Assembly (NCBI GenBank): GCA_948896875.1
Contig: CAQUWW010000001.1
Location: 17,229-81,228 of the forward strand
Direction of reading: 5' to 3'
DNA: 64,000 nt
Origin: an uncultured Acetatifactor sp.
GTDB lineage: Bacteria > Bacillota > Clostridia > Lachnospirales > Lachnospiraceae
Below, in pieces: positions 44,407-52,770 of this stretch (position 1 is its first letter; each line of letters starts with the position of its first letter). The notes under the pieces were generated by a model, which made no database searches, was not told the origin of the DNA, and worked only from the letters and a program-made list of their open reading frames with translations. The translations under genes and the position numbers were made by a program.

Positions 44407-45951
44407 ATGTTTCAGATAGTATATCCTGAGGCGGTGGAACGATGGGGTGTTTTTGAGATTGAGATTCATGCGCATGTTTCAGGGAATCCATTTCTGGGTA
44501 CTTATTTTCTGGCAGAATTTACAGGGATACAGGAGAAGAAGCAGATATCCGGATTTTATGATGGAAATGACAGATTTCGGATTCGGTTTATGCCTTCTTT
44601 TGAAGGGGAATATTCCTTCCGGGTCATGTCAGGTATGGCGGGAGAGACACTGGAGGAAACGGGCGGCACTTTTCAGGTGAACCCGGCAGGAAAAGGAAAT
44701 CATGGGCCGGTGCGCGTGAAGAAGCCATATCATTTTCGTTATGAGGACGGAACCAGGTATGATCCGGTAGGAACTACCTGTTATGCATGGATTCACCAGG
44801 AGGAAAAGCTTCAGGAACAGACGCTTCAGACACTGAGAAGCAGTTGCTTTAACAAGCTGCGTTTTTGCATTTTTCCGAAGCATTACCGGTTTAATTTCAG
44901 GGAACCAGAACTCTATCCCTTTGAAGGGGAAGCGGAGGATTTCGGTATACTGACCTGGGACAATTTTATGCAGGTGAAATTTTCCACGAAAAGCCGCTGG
45001 GATTACACGCATTTTGTGCCGGAGTATTTCAGGAGGATTGAATCACGCATTGCGGATTTGTGCAGATTGGGGATAGAGGCGGACTTGATTTTACTGCATC
45101 CCTATGACCGTTGGGGATTTGCGAAGATGCCCCGCCAGGCAGAAGAATTGTATTACCGGTATGTGATTGCCAGATTTTCCGCATACCGAAATGTATGGTG
45201 GGCGCAGGCCAACGAGTATGAATATATGCCGGACAAAACGGAAGAAGACTGGGAGCGGCTGGGAAAGCTTCTAATGGAGGAGGATCCTTACGGGCACCTG
45301 AGATCAATACACAATAATCGACGATTCTATGATCATACGCGGGAGTGGATTACCCATTGCAGTATTCAGAGAGTGGACATGTACAAAACGGTAGAAGAGA
45401 CCAACGAATGGCGCAGCCGATGGGGAAAACCTGTGGTGGTGGATGAGCTGTGCTATGAGGGGAATATCTGCATGGACTGGGGAAATATCAGCGGAGAGGA
45501 GCTGGTGAGACGGAGCTGGGAGATTACGGTCAGGGGCGGATATACCGGCCATGGGGAAACCTTTGAAAGTCCTGATGATATTCTCTGGTGGTCCCATGGT
45601 GGTACACTACATGGAAGCTCGGAGCCGAGGCTTCGGTTTCTGCGGGAGCTTCTGGAACAGGTGCCCGGAGACGGACTGCGTTTTCTGGACTGGACAGAGG
45701 CTGGAATCGAAGGCGGAGGGCCCTGCGGAGAGGCAGAAGGAGAAGGTACGGAGGAGCTGTACCGCATCTACTATTTCGGGAAAACGTGCCCGGCGCGGAA
45801 GCGATTTGTGCTTCCGAAAGGATTTGAGTATGAGGTGGATGTGATCGACACCTGGAATATGGACATTACTCCGCAGAAGGTATCCGGGAATCGATTCATG
45901 GTGGAGCTTCCCGGCAGGGAATACATGGCGGTGCGCATCTGCCGGAAATGA
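44407..45951 (+). CDS. Glycoside hydrolase with DUF5060/DUF4038-type (apiosidase-like) domains
   Basis: A 514-residue protein in three parts. The N-terminal DUF5060-like beta-sandwich (about 1-95) has VERWGVFEIEIHAHVSGNPF. The TIM barrel (about 105-415) has DPVGTTCYAWIHQ, NKLRFCIFPKHY, WWAQANEYEYM (candidate acid/base Glu) and PVVVDELCYEG (candidate nucleophile Glu). A C-terminal beta domain resembles DUF5605. Some DUF4038 enzymes are GH140 apiosidases of rhamnogalacturonan II; that activity is only a possibility here. There is no signal peptide. The start at 44407 follows AAAAGGAGGAG. Confidence 0.75.
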   Translation: MFQIVYPEAVERWGVFEIEIHAHVSGNPFLGTYFLAEFTGIQEKKQISGFYDGNDRFRIRFMPSFEGEYSFRVMSGMAGETLEETGGTFQVNPAGKGNHGPVRVKKPYHFRYEDGTRYDPVGTTCYAWIHQEEKLQEQTLQTLRSSCFNKLRFCIFPKHYRFNFREPELYPFEGEAEDFGILTWDNFMQVKFSTKSRWDYTHFVPEYFRRIESRIADLCRLGIEADLILLHPYDRWGFAKMPRQAEELYYRYVIARFSAYRNVWWAQANEYEYMPDKTEEDWERLGKLLMEEDPYGHLRSIHNNRRFYDHTREWITHCSIQRVDMYKTVEETNEWRSRWGKPVVVDELCYEGNICMDWGNISGEELVRRSWEITVRGGYTGHGETFESPDDILWWSHGGTLHGSSEPRLRFLRELLEQVPGDGLRFLDWTEAGIEGGGPCGEAEGEGTEELYRIYYFGKTCPARKRFVLPKGFEYEVDVIDTWNMDITPQKVSGNRFMVELPGREYMAVRICRK

Positions 45952-45983
45952 CAGAACAGACCATTTGCGCGAGGAGGATAGAA

Positions 45984-47111
45984 ATGAAAATAGTAATTGC
46001 AATCGACTCATTTAAGGGCTCTATGACCTCTCTGGAAGCGGGATATGCGGCAGCGGACGGTGTAAGGCGCGTATTTCCTGACGCACAGATTTTAGTCCGC
46101 CCCATGGCCGACGGCGGAGAGGGCACGGTGGAGGCGCTTACGCCGGGGCTGGGAGGAGCAATCCATACAGCGAGAGTCCAGGGCCCTCTGGGCGGAGAAG
46201 TGGACTGCAGGTACGGAATAGTGGAGCAGGAAAAGCTGGGAATCATTGAGATGGCCGGAGCAGCCGGAATCACACTGATAAAGCCGAAGGAGCGCAATCC
46301 CATGGTCACTTCCACTTATGGTGTGGGGCAGGTGATTCTGGAGGCCGTGAAGGCAGGCTGCAGACGCTTTCTGATGGGCATAGGCGGTAGCGCTACAAAT
46401 GACGGAGGATTGGGGATGCTGCGGGCGTTTGGCTATGAATTTGTCTGTAGTGATGGAAGTTTGGCACAGAAGACGTCTGATTTGGACAGAATTGTGGAAA
46501 TCAGGAGAGAAAAAGTGATTCCTGAGCTGGCGGAATGCGTATTCCGAGTAGCCTGTGACGTCACAAATCCGCTGTGTGGACCTGAGGGGGCCAGTGCGGT
46601 GTTCGGCCCGCAGAAGGGGGCCACGCCGGAGATGATTCGGCAGTTGGATTTTGGATTGGAGCGTTTCGCGGAAGTGACACGCAGACTTTATCCGGCTGCA
46701 GATGCGGCTGCACCCGGGACAGGGGCGGCAGGAGGATTGGGATTTGCTTTTCTGGCTTATACCAATGCGACACTGGAGCCCGGAATCCGGATTGTCCTGG
46801 AAGAGACCCGGCTGGAAGGCGATATAGCGAAGGCGGATGTGGTAATTACCGGGGAAGGAAGGCTGGACGGACAGTCGGTAATGGGGAAAACCCCTGTGGG
46901 GGTGGCAAAACTGGCAAAAAAGCATGGGAAAAAGGTACTGGCATTTTCCGGCAGTGTGACGGAGGACGCCAGAATCTGCAACGAGGCCGGAATTGATGCC
47001 TATTTCCCCATTCTCAGGGAAGTGGTCACACTGGAGGAGGCCATGGAAAAGGAAAGGGCGCAGAGGAATATGCGGGATGCCGTGGAGCAGGTCATGCGGC
47101 TGTTACTGTAA
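45984..47111 (+). CDS. glxK: Glycerate 2-kinase
   Basis: A 375-residue enzyme of the GlxK/GarK family. Conserved segments are IAIDSFKGSMTSLEAGYAAADG, RPMADGGEGTVEAL, MGIGGSATNDGGLGMLRA, CDVTNPLCGPEGASAVFGPQKGA and ITGEGRLDGQSVMGKTPVGVA. It phosphorylates D-glycerate with ATP, giving 2-phosphoglycerate in this family, and so links the tartronate-semialdehyde reductase and 2-hydroxyacid dehydrogenase products to lower glycolysis. The start at 45984 follows GAGGAGGATAG; a frame extension to 45948 overlaps the previous gene. Confidence 0.93.
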   Translation: MKIVIAIDSFKGSMTSLEAGYAAADGVRRVFPDAQILVRPMADGGEGTVEALTPGLGGAIHTARVQGPLGGEVDCRYGIVEQEKLGIIEMAGAAGITLIKPKERNPMVTSTYGVGQVILEAVKAGCRRFLMGIGGSATNDGGLGMLRAFGYEFVCSDGSLAQKTSDLDRIVEIRREKVIPELAECVFRVACDVTNPLCGPEGASAVFGPQKGATPEMIRQLDFGLERFAEVTRRLYPAADAAAPGTGAAGGLGFAFLAYTNATLEPGIRIVLEETRLEGDIAKADVVITGEGRLDGQSVMGKTPVGVAKLAKKHGKKVLAFSGSVTEDARICNEAGIDAYFPILREVVTLEEAMEKERAQRNMRDAVEQVMRLLL

Positions 47112-47147
47112 TCTATTGTTATATGCGTATAATTTGTGCGTAAATTA

Positions 47148-47176
47148 TTGACATGCGCATAAAAAAGGCGTATAAC
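47148..47176 (+). promoter_or_regulatory. Sigma-A promoter of the hicAB operon
   Basis: TTGACA (47148-47153), a 17-base spacer and TATAAC (47171-47176), 24 bases before the HicA ATG. Around it TATGCGTATAA and ATGCGCATA repeats could be the HicB autoregulatory site. Confidence 0.8.
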
Positions 47177-47199
47177 ACATAGTATAAGGAGAACATAAT

Positions 47200-47382
47200 A
47201 TGACGGTTCGGGAAATATTAAAGGTATTTAGAAAAGATGGATGGTATACCATTAATCAGGAAGGCTCCCATATAAGCCTGAAGCACCCGACAAAGCCCGG
47301 AAAAGTTACTGTACCAAACCATAATGGAGACTTAAAACCGGGAACTCTGAACAGTATTTACAAGCAGGCAGGACTTAAATAA
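47200..47382 (+). CDS. hicA: HicA-type mRNA interferase toxin
   Basis: A 60-residue dsRBD-fold toxin of type II HicAB systems. It has the signature VFRKDGWYTINQEGSHISLKHP with the catalytic His in GSHISLKHP, then KVTVPNHNGDLKPGTLNSIYKQAG. The size is typical for HicA. It is preceded by its own promoter and AAGGAG, and followed after 39 bases by the antitoxin gene, the usual toxin-first order. Confidence 0.93.
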   Translation: MTVREILKVFRKDGWYTINQEGSHISLKHPTKPGKVTVPNHNGDLKPGTLNSIYKQAGLK

Positions 47383-47421
47383 CCATAATGCATATGGTTC
47401 TCACGGAAAGGAGTGTATTTT

Positions 47422-47832
47422 ATGCTGAGTCTAACTTATCTTGCAGTTTTTGAACCATCGACAGATGGATCTTATAGTATTTACTTCCCCGATTTGCCGG
47501 GATGCATCAGTGTGGGAGACAATCTTGAAGAAGCTGCACGTATGGCAGCAGAAGCCGCAAGCCTTCATATTTACAGTATGGAATGTGACAATGAGGAAAT
47601 CCCCAGTCCATCTGTGAATCTCTCCAAAGAGGATACAGAGGGAAATATTGTAATGCCTGTTACAATTCATCCTGAATTATTTCGCATGAAAAAAGATAAC
47701 GAACGTATTAAGACCAATATCACTCTCCCGGCATGGCTGAAAAGAATTGCAGAGGAACAAAAAGTAAATTATTCCCGGCTTTTAGAGGCGGCTCTGATTG
47801 ATTATCTGCAAATACCTGTGCCTGGCAGGTAA
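47422..47832 (+). CDS. hicB: HicB-family antitoxin
   Basis: A 136-residue antitoxin. The N-terminal partial RNase H-like fold has YLAVFEPSTDGSYSIYFPDLPGCISVGDNLEEAARMAAEA. The C-terminal region (about 95-130, IKTNITLPAWLKRIAEEQKVNYSRLLEAAL) is a ribbon-helix-helix type DNA-binding segment, so it should both block HicA and repress the operon. The start is the ATG at 47422 after AAAGGAG; a GTG three codons earlier overlaps the ribosome binding region. Confidence 0.93.
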   Translation: MLSLTYLAVFEPSTDGSYSIYFPDLPGCISVGDNLEEAARMAAEAASLHIYSMECDNEEIPSPSVNLSKEDTEGNIVMPVTIHPELFRMKKDNERIKTNITLPAWLKRIAEEQKVNYSRLLEAALIDYLQIPVPGR

Positions 47833-47932
47833 TAAGTCGCTACCTTAAGCCGGCACCCGGACGATGTGGAATTAAAATATAATTATTTTGATGTGCGGGC
47901 TGTGCACATGGTATAAGAGGAGGTATGGAAAG

Positions 47933-48721
47933 ATGCCAGAGTTACCGGATTTACAGGTTTTTTCGAAGAATTTGATGAAAAGAATTGCCAATAGGGAGAT
48001 TGTTTCCGTAGAGATATTGAACAGAAGTCGTGTAAATGTGGATGGAGATACTGCGAGAAAAAAGCTTCTCCGGACGAGAATTACGGACATTGCGCGGAAG
48101 GGCAAGGAGCTGTATTTTCAGCTGGAAAATGACGAGGTTTTCAGTGTGCACCTTATGCTGAGCGGCAGATTTCACATCTGCACGCCGGAGGAAGTGGCCG
48201 GGATTTCCTATAAGATATTGTCCATTGGCTTTGAGGGAGAAGAGACGCTGGTAATCTCAGATTTTCAGAATTTATGTAAGGTTACTTTTAATCCTGTGGA
48301 AACAAAGACGCCGGACGCATTGGGAGAGGCATTTACGTTCGATTATCTACGGAATGCAGTCAGGAGAAATCAGCGCAAGAACATAAAAGCCTTCTTAATT
48401 GATCAGAGTATCGTAAAGGGAATCGGCAATGCCTATGCGGATGAAATCCTCTGGAAAGCGAATATCTCACCGAAGTCAACTGTGGGGAAGATTCCTGAAG
48501 CCAGATTGACGGAGCTGTATACGGCTGTGGCAGAGGTGTTGAATGATGCCATTGCAAATATTGAAAGAATATCGCCGGACATTATCAGCGGCGAGGAGAG
48601 AAGTTTTCTAAAGGTACATAATTCCAGAAAAAAGGTTACGGATGAGGGCGACAAAATCCTGGTTCAGAAGATTGCCGCCAAGACCACTTATTATACGGAG
48701 AGACAGCAGCTGTTCTTATAA
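47933..48721 (+). CDS. Fpg/Nei-family DNA glycosylase without zinc-finger cysteines
   Basis: A 262-residue protein with the Fpg/Nei N-terminus PELPDLQ (catalytic Pro after Met removal, then Glu), VHLMLSGRF, and the H2TH region IKAFLIDQSIVKGIGNAYADEILWKANISP. These indicate excision of oxidised bases with beta/delta-lyase activity. The C-terminal finger normally has four cysteines. Here KVTDEGDKILVQKIAAKTTYYTERQQ keeps the beta-hairpin pattern but has none of them, and the usual Arg is Lys. Such zincless fingers are known in NEIL1-like proteins. The start at 47933 follows AGAGGAGG; a longer frame from 47888 lacks a site. Confidence 0.85.
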   Translation: MPELPDLQVFSKNLMKRIANREIVSVEILNRSRVNVDGDTARKKLLRTRITDIARKGKELYFQLENDEVFSVHLMLSGRFHICTPEEVAGISYKILSIGFEGEETLVISDFQNLCKVTFNPVETKTPDALGEAFTFDYLRNAVRRNQRKNIKAFLIDQSIVKGIGNAYADEILWKANISPKSTVGKIPEARLTELYTAVAEVLNDAIANIERISPDIISGEERSFLKVHNSRKKVTDEGDKILVQKIAAKTTYYTERQQLFL

Positions 48722-48735
48722 GAGCAGCTGCTGTC
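48702..48735. repeat. 34-bp near-perfect palindrome across the glycosylase stop codon
   Basis: GACAGCAGCTG and CAGCTGCTGTC flank TTCTTATAAGAG, itself nearly palindromic; only one pair departs from full symmetry. It spans the last codons and the TAA. No T-run follows, so ordinary intrinsic termination is unlikely. Confidence 0.75.
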
Positions 48736-48803
48736 GATATCAGATCCATTCACTTTAATCTTCACTTATAATCGTGGAAATATCCAGCACAGTATAAAAA
48801 CTC

Positions 48804-48837
48804 GTAACAGTTCAGACATTGGGCACTGAACTGTTAC
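48804..48837. repeat. Hairpin of the AACAGTTCAG family, copy 2
   Basis: Perfect 12-bp arms GTAACAGTTCAG / CTGAACTGTTAC around a 10-base loop, followed by AAAAATT. The core arms match the copy at 4274-4301. It lies in the 301-base gap 48722-49022, which otherwise holds only AT-rich sequence and a TATAAT-like box near 48952 without a clear -35. Confidence 0.75.
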
Positions 48838-49022
48838 AAAAATTCCGCAATATGTTTTGTAATTAATGAAGTAAGAAAGAAAATATATAAAAGAGAACGA
48901 ATAATCAAACAATTTGTAGAATTGCCAAACACATAAACATAGGAACTCCTTTATAATAAAACCATCTCAAATGTCTTATAAACGGGTAGAAAAGTAAAAA
49001 ATGGGGTACAGGAGGGGTTTCT

Positions 49023-50480
49023 ATGACAAAGAAAATGAAACGTAGTCAAAGTGAAATTGACGGTGTGCAGTATCGGCGCGCTAAAACATGGCAGATCATT
49101 TTGGTGGCCTGCAACGCTCTTGTGGGGATGAGCGTTTACAATCTGATCGGCATGGCCAGTTACAGTGCGAGTGTGGGCTATGGTATTACCACGGCTGTGG
49201 TGGGGGTTATTCTGACCTGTACCAGAATTTTAGACGGAGTCACAGACCCGTTGGTGGCGTTTCTGTACGATAAGGTGAATACGAAATTCGGTAAACTGCG
49301 GGTGCTTTTAATCTCAGGTTTTGTGATTGAGGCGCTCGCCCTTCTTGCCATGTTTGATTTCATGTCTTCCAGGGGCTTCGGATGGATCATGTTTACTCTC
49401 CTGTATGTCGTATATGTCATTGGCTATACCATTACCAATATGACGGCACAGACATTCGGAGCGATTATGACCAACGATCCGAAGCAGCGCCCCATCATCG
49501 GTGTCTGGAGCACGGCGTTCAATTATCTGGTTCCCATGATTTTATCCATTGTGATGAGCATGGTTCTGCTCCCTATGTATGGCAATGAATATAATCAGGG
49601 ATTTCTCTCTGCAGCAGTAAGAGCCTCCATAGTTGTGGGAGCATTGGGGATTCTGCTGGTCAGTATCGGCATTTCTGCCTATGATAAACCTCAATTTTAC
49701 GAAGGGGTTGGCAAACAGGAACCGCTTAAAATCCGGGACATGGTCAATGTCTTAGTTGGCAACAAGCCATTGCAGTGCTACATTGCAGCCCAGGCTTCGG
49801 ATAAGATTGCCCAGCAGACAGTATCTCAGGCGGTAATCACCACAATGCTTTTCGGCATTCTGATCGGCGATATGGGACTGGGTACCATGCTGAGCGTGAT
49901 TGGAATGGCGCCGTCCATTATATTTGCAGTGATCGGCGCAAAATATGCCGGGCGGTACGGCAGCAAGAACGCCATCGTCACCTGGACGAAAATCTGCATG
50001 GGCGTGGCAGTATTGATGTTTGTTTTCTTTGTGGTGATCGACCCTTCTACCATATCCACCATGGGCCCCACAATGATTCTGTATGTTATCTTTACGCTGG
50101 CGCTGAACGGCGCCAAAATGTGCGTGACCACGGCGGCCAGTTCCTTTATGGCGGACATTATTGACTATGAGCTGGACCGCAGTGGCAAGTATGTTCCCGC
50201 GGTGGTTACCGGTACGGGCAGTCTGATTGACAAGCTGATCTCCTCTTTCAGCGCTCTGATTGCCACGGGGGCGGTGGCCCTCATCGGGTACACACAGACT
50301 GTTCCACAGCCTGAGGATGCGTCGACGCCTGCGATTTTCTGGATGACCATGGGCATTTACTTCGGACTGCCCCTGCTGGGCTGGGTGGTTACACTGATTG
50401 CCATGCGGTACTGTACCCTGGATAAGGAAGAGATGGTGAAGGTACAGAAGCGCATCGCCGAGAAGAAAGCGGCTTCATAA
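49023..50480 (+). CDS. GPH-family (glycoside-pentoside-hexuronide) sugar:cation symporter
   Basis: A 485-residue membrane protein with about 12 helices. YNLIGMASYSASVGYGITTAVVGVILTCTRILDGVTDPLVAFLYD is the GPH signature region, with the TRxxDGxxDP motif between helices. Later segments include PIIGVWSTAFNYLVPMIL and AASSFMADIIDYEL, also typical of the family. It would import a monosaccharide, disaccharide or uronide with a cation, alongside the ABC system. It ends six bases inside the convergent AraC gene. The start follows CAGGAGGGG. Confidence 0.9.
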   Translation: MTKKMKRSQSEIDGVQYRRAKTWQIILVACNALVGMSVYNLIGMASYSASVGYGITTAVVGVILTCTRILDGVTDPLVAFLYDKVNTKFGKLRVLLISGFVIEALALLAMFDFMSSRGFGWIMFTLLYVVYVIGYTITNMTAQTFGAIMTNDPKQRPIIGVWSTAFNYLVPMILSIVMSMVLLPMYGNEYNQGFLSAAVRASIVVGALGILLVSIGISAYDKPQFYEGVGKQEPLKIRDMVNVLVGNKPLQCYIAAQASDKIAQQTVSQAVITTMLFGILIGDMGLGTMLSVIGMAPSIIFAVIGAKYAGRYGSKNAIVTWTKICMGVAVLMFVFFVVIDPSTISTMGPTMILYVIFTLALNGAKMCVTTAASSFMADIIDYELDRSGKYVPAVVTGTGSLIDKLISSFSALIATGAVALIGYTQTVPQPEDASTPAIFWMTMGIYFGLPLLGWVVTLIAMRYCTLDKEEMVKVQKRIAEKKAAS

Positions 50481-51689
50481 CTTTCCATATTTTTTCCGGT
50501 ATTCGCTGGGGGAGATTCCCACCTGCTTTCGGAAGCAGGTATAGAAATAGCTCCGGTTGCCGAAAGCAAGAGCATCGCTGATAGACTGAATGCTGTCGGA
50601 GGTACCTTCCAGCATCAGCCGGGCCTGTTTGATTTTTTCCTTCAAGATGAAGTCGGTTACACTGTCTCCCGTCTCCTTTTTGAATTTGTGAGAGAAGTAA
50701 TATTCCGTATATCCCGCGCGGTTTGCCAGCTCTGACAGGGGAAGCGGAGAATTCAGGTGGGCTTTGATGTATTTGCAGGAGTTCTCTATGGAAGCGGAGA
50801 TGCCTGTCTGCCGGCCGGCTTCCTGAACGCAAGTGATATATTCCTCCAGCATTTTGTCGCATACTCTGGCGGCAGCAGTCATGGAGGTACACCTTTCAAT
50901 CAGCTGCGCATAGTGGTCAAAAAGCTCATAGGCAATGGAGGGCTGCAGCCCTCCGAGAATACAGGACCTGGAGCAGAGCGTCAGCAGAATCAGAGAATTG
51001 CTCTTGTGAACCCGCAGGGCATCGCCGTATTCTGCCTTGATGCCAAAATTCAGAGAGGAAGAATGGGACAGGATATTTTTATAGTCGGGATTTCCATCTG
51101 CAAACAGTTTGCACAATTGTTGCTCTGCATACCACATTCCGGTGTAATTATGGGTGTCCTGGGAAGAGATATTCCGTCTGGTGATTTCTTCGGTGCACAG
51201 ATAGGCAATATCGCTGCCGGACACTTTGTCACGGTTCAGACAATAATGGAGCATGACGGCATATTGAATGGCAATATTGGACGGGAGTGCGGGGATGCTT
51301 TCGAAATTCTTCATAATGGCAGCTCTGACTTTAACAGAGAGATTGTGGGTATCCATACGCTTTTTGACAAGGGGCTGGGAATCCCGGCCGCTGAAAAAGG
51401 GGCCCAACAGGTGGATGCGACAGTCTGGGGGGGCTTCCCGTAATTCAAAGCCGCAGATCCACAGAAGGTTGCCGGGTACTTCCAGAAAGGCAGGCATGGT
51501 CTTACCGGCGGACAGGTAGTCGTCAATCAGACGTGACAGGCCGGTGTAGATGAGAAAGCCGTCGGCGAAAAGGTTCTCCGTATAATTGGTATGAACCAGA
51601 GTGAAATTTCGGTCAAACTCCCAACAATACAGCGTGTAATTACAGTTGATCAATTCATGAAAAAAAGAAAGTTTTTCCGAAGAATCCAT
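50475..51689 (-). CDS. AraC-family transcriptional regulator
   Basis: A 404-residue regulator. The C-terminal AraC/XylS domain (about 300-404) has two helix-turn-helix units: LPLSELANRAGYTEYYFSHKFKKETGDS and IQSISDALAFGNRSYFYTCFRKQVGISPSEYRKKYG. The N-terminal 290 residues are a large sensor region without a clear cupin motif; the pattern of LxxPGNLLWICGFEL and IHLLGPFFSGRD resembles sensor domains of clostridial sugar-responsive AraC proteins. It is transcribed towards the symporter gene and divergently from the isomerase/rhamnosidase pair, so either could be its target. Confidence 0.88.
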   Translation of the reverse strand: MDSSEKLSFFHELINCNYTLYCWEFDRNFTLVHTNYTENLFADGFLIYTGLSRLIDDYLSAGKTMPAFLEVPGNLLWICGFELREAPPDCRIHLLGPFFSGRDSQPLVKKRMDTHNLSVKVRAAIMKNFESIPALPSNIAIQYAVMLHYCLNRDKVSGSDIAYLCTEEITRRNISSQDTHNYTGMWYAEQQLCKLFADGNPDYKNILSHSSSLNFGIKAEYGDALRVHKSNSLILLTLCSRSCILGGLQPSIAYELFDHYAQLIERCTSMTAAARVCDKMLEEYITCVQEAGRQTGISASIENSCKYIKAHLNSPLPLSELANRAGYTEYYFSHKFKKETGDSVTDFILKEKIKQARLMLEGTSDSIQSISDALAFGNRSYFYTCFRKQVGISPSEYRKKYGKL

Positions 51690-51889
51690 ATAGAGTGTCC
51701 CTTTCTGCTTCCGGCGGCGCGAAAGCGGCGGTTCGGCAGTCGATCTGATTGAGATTAAAGTTCAGACAGGCAGCCGGGCTGTCACAATGGAGCTGATGGT
51801 CAGATGCAACGGCATAATGGATCATTACGATTAGATTATACTGGAAAACAAAAGCAGAGACAAGGGGAAAAGAAAGGCAGGTTATAGGG

Positions 51890-52741
51890 ATGGCAGTGCG
51901 TGCGGTACAACAGATTATGCTGGGAACGGTATGCAAAAATGAGAGGCAGACTCTGGAGACATTAAAGACAGTCAAAGCAGCCGGCTATGACGGCCTGGAG
52001 CTGAACGGGTTTATGATCCGGCCCACTTCTTTTCTGGTGCGGACCATGACAAAGGCGGCCGGGATGCCGGTGGGCCGGGGCGGGAATTTCGACTGGAAGG
52101 GAATGCTTCGGGAAGCGGAGCTCTCCGTGGTCGGTGTTCATGAGGACCTGGGAAGCGTCAGGAGAGACCCGGATGCCGTGATTCGGGAGGCCAGGGATCT
52201 GGGAACGGATAAAATAATTATCACAGGGATGTACCGGTTTGACTATTCCGACATAAGCGCGGTAAAGAATCTGGCGAAGGACCTGAATGCCTCAGGGGAA
52301 AGACTGGGAAAAGAGGGAATCCAGCTATTGTATCATAATCATAACTGTGAATTCCGAAAAGTGGAGAAGAATCGGACGGCTTATGATTTACTGATAGAGG
52401 AGACGGACCCGGAATATGTGAATTTTGAGCTGGACTCCTACTGGCCCACAGAGGCAGGCGTTTCAGCCATTGCACTTATGAAGCAGCTGGGGGAGCGGAT
52501 GAAGCTGTATCATATCAACGACAGGGGGAGCAGAGTGACAGGCCCGGCCATGACACCCATTTTAAAATCTGACAGCATGGAACTGGGATACGGGAATATG
52601 AACCTGGAGGAGCTGATCCGGCAGGCCCTTTCCGTCCAGGTGGATGCGGTGATTCTGGAAAGTCATAAAAACTGGGTGGAGAAGTTACCCATTAAGTCCA
52701 TACAGGTAAGCGCGGCTTTTTTGAAGAAATATGTGGTGTAA
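51890..52741 (+). CDS. Sugar phosphate isomerase/epimerase-like TIM barrel, copy 2
   Basis: A 283-residue xylose isomerase-like barrel, not closely related to the 41698 product. Metal-site candidates are YHNHNCEF, NFELDSYW, YHINDRG and ILESHKNW, the Glu/Asp/His/Glu set of this superfamily. VGVHEDLGSVRRDPDAVIREARDLGTDKIIITG is the barrel core. Its stop overlaps the rhamnosidase frame (TAATG), so the two are co-transcribed, and a product of rhamnoside cleavage is a reasonable substrate guess. Confidence 0.82.
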   Translation: MAVRAVQQIMLGTVCKNERQTLETLKTVKAAGYDGLELNGFMIRPTSFLVRTMTKAAGMPVGRGGNFDWKGMLREAELSVVGVHEDLGSVRRDPDAVIREARDLGTDKIIITGMYRFDYSDISAVKNLAKDLNASGERLGKEGIQLLYHNHNCEFRKVEKNRTAYDLLIEETDPEYVNFELDSYWPTEAGVSAIALMKQLGERMKLYHINDRGSRVTGPAMTPILKSDSMELGYGNMNLEELIRQALSVQVDAVILESHKNWVEKLPIKSIQVSAAFLKKYVV

Positions 52742-52770
52742 TGAGAGACAAGACGAAAGGAAGAAAGCAG

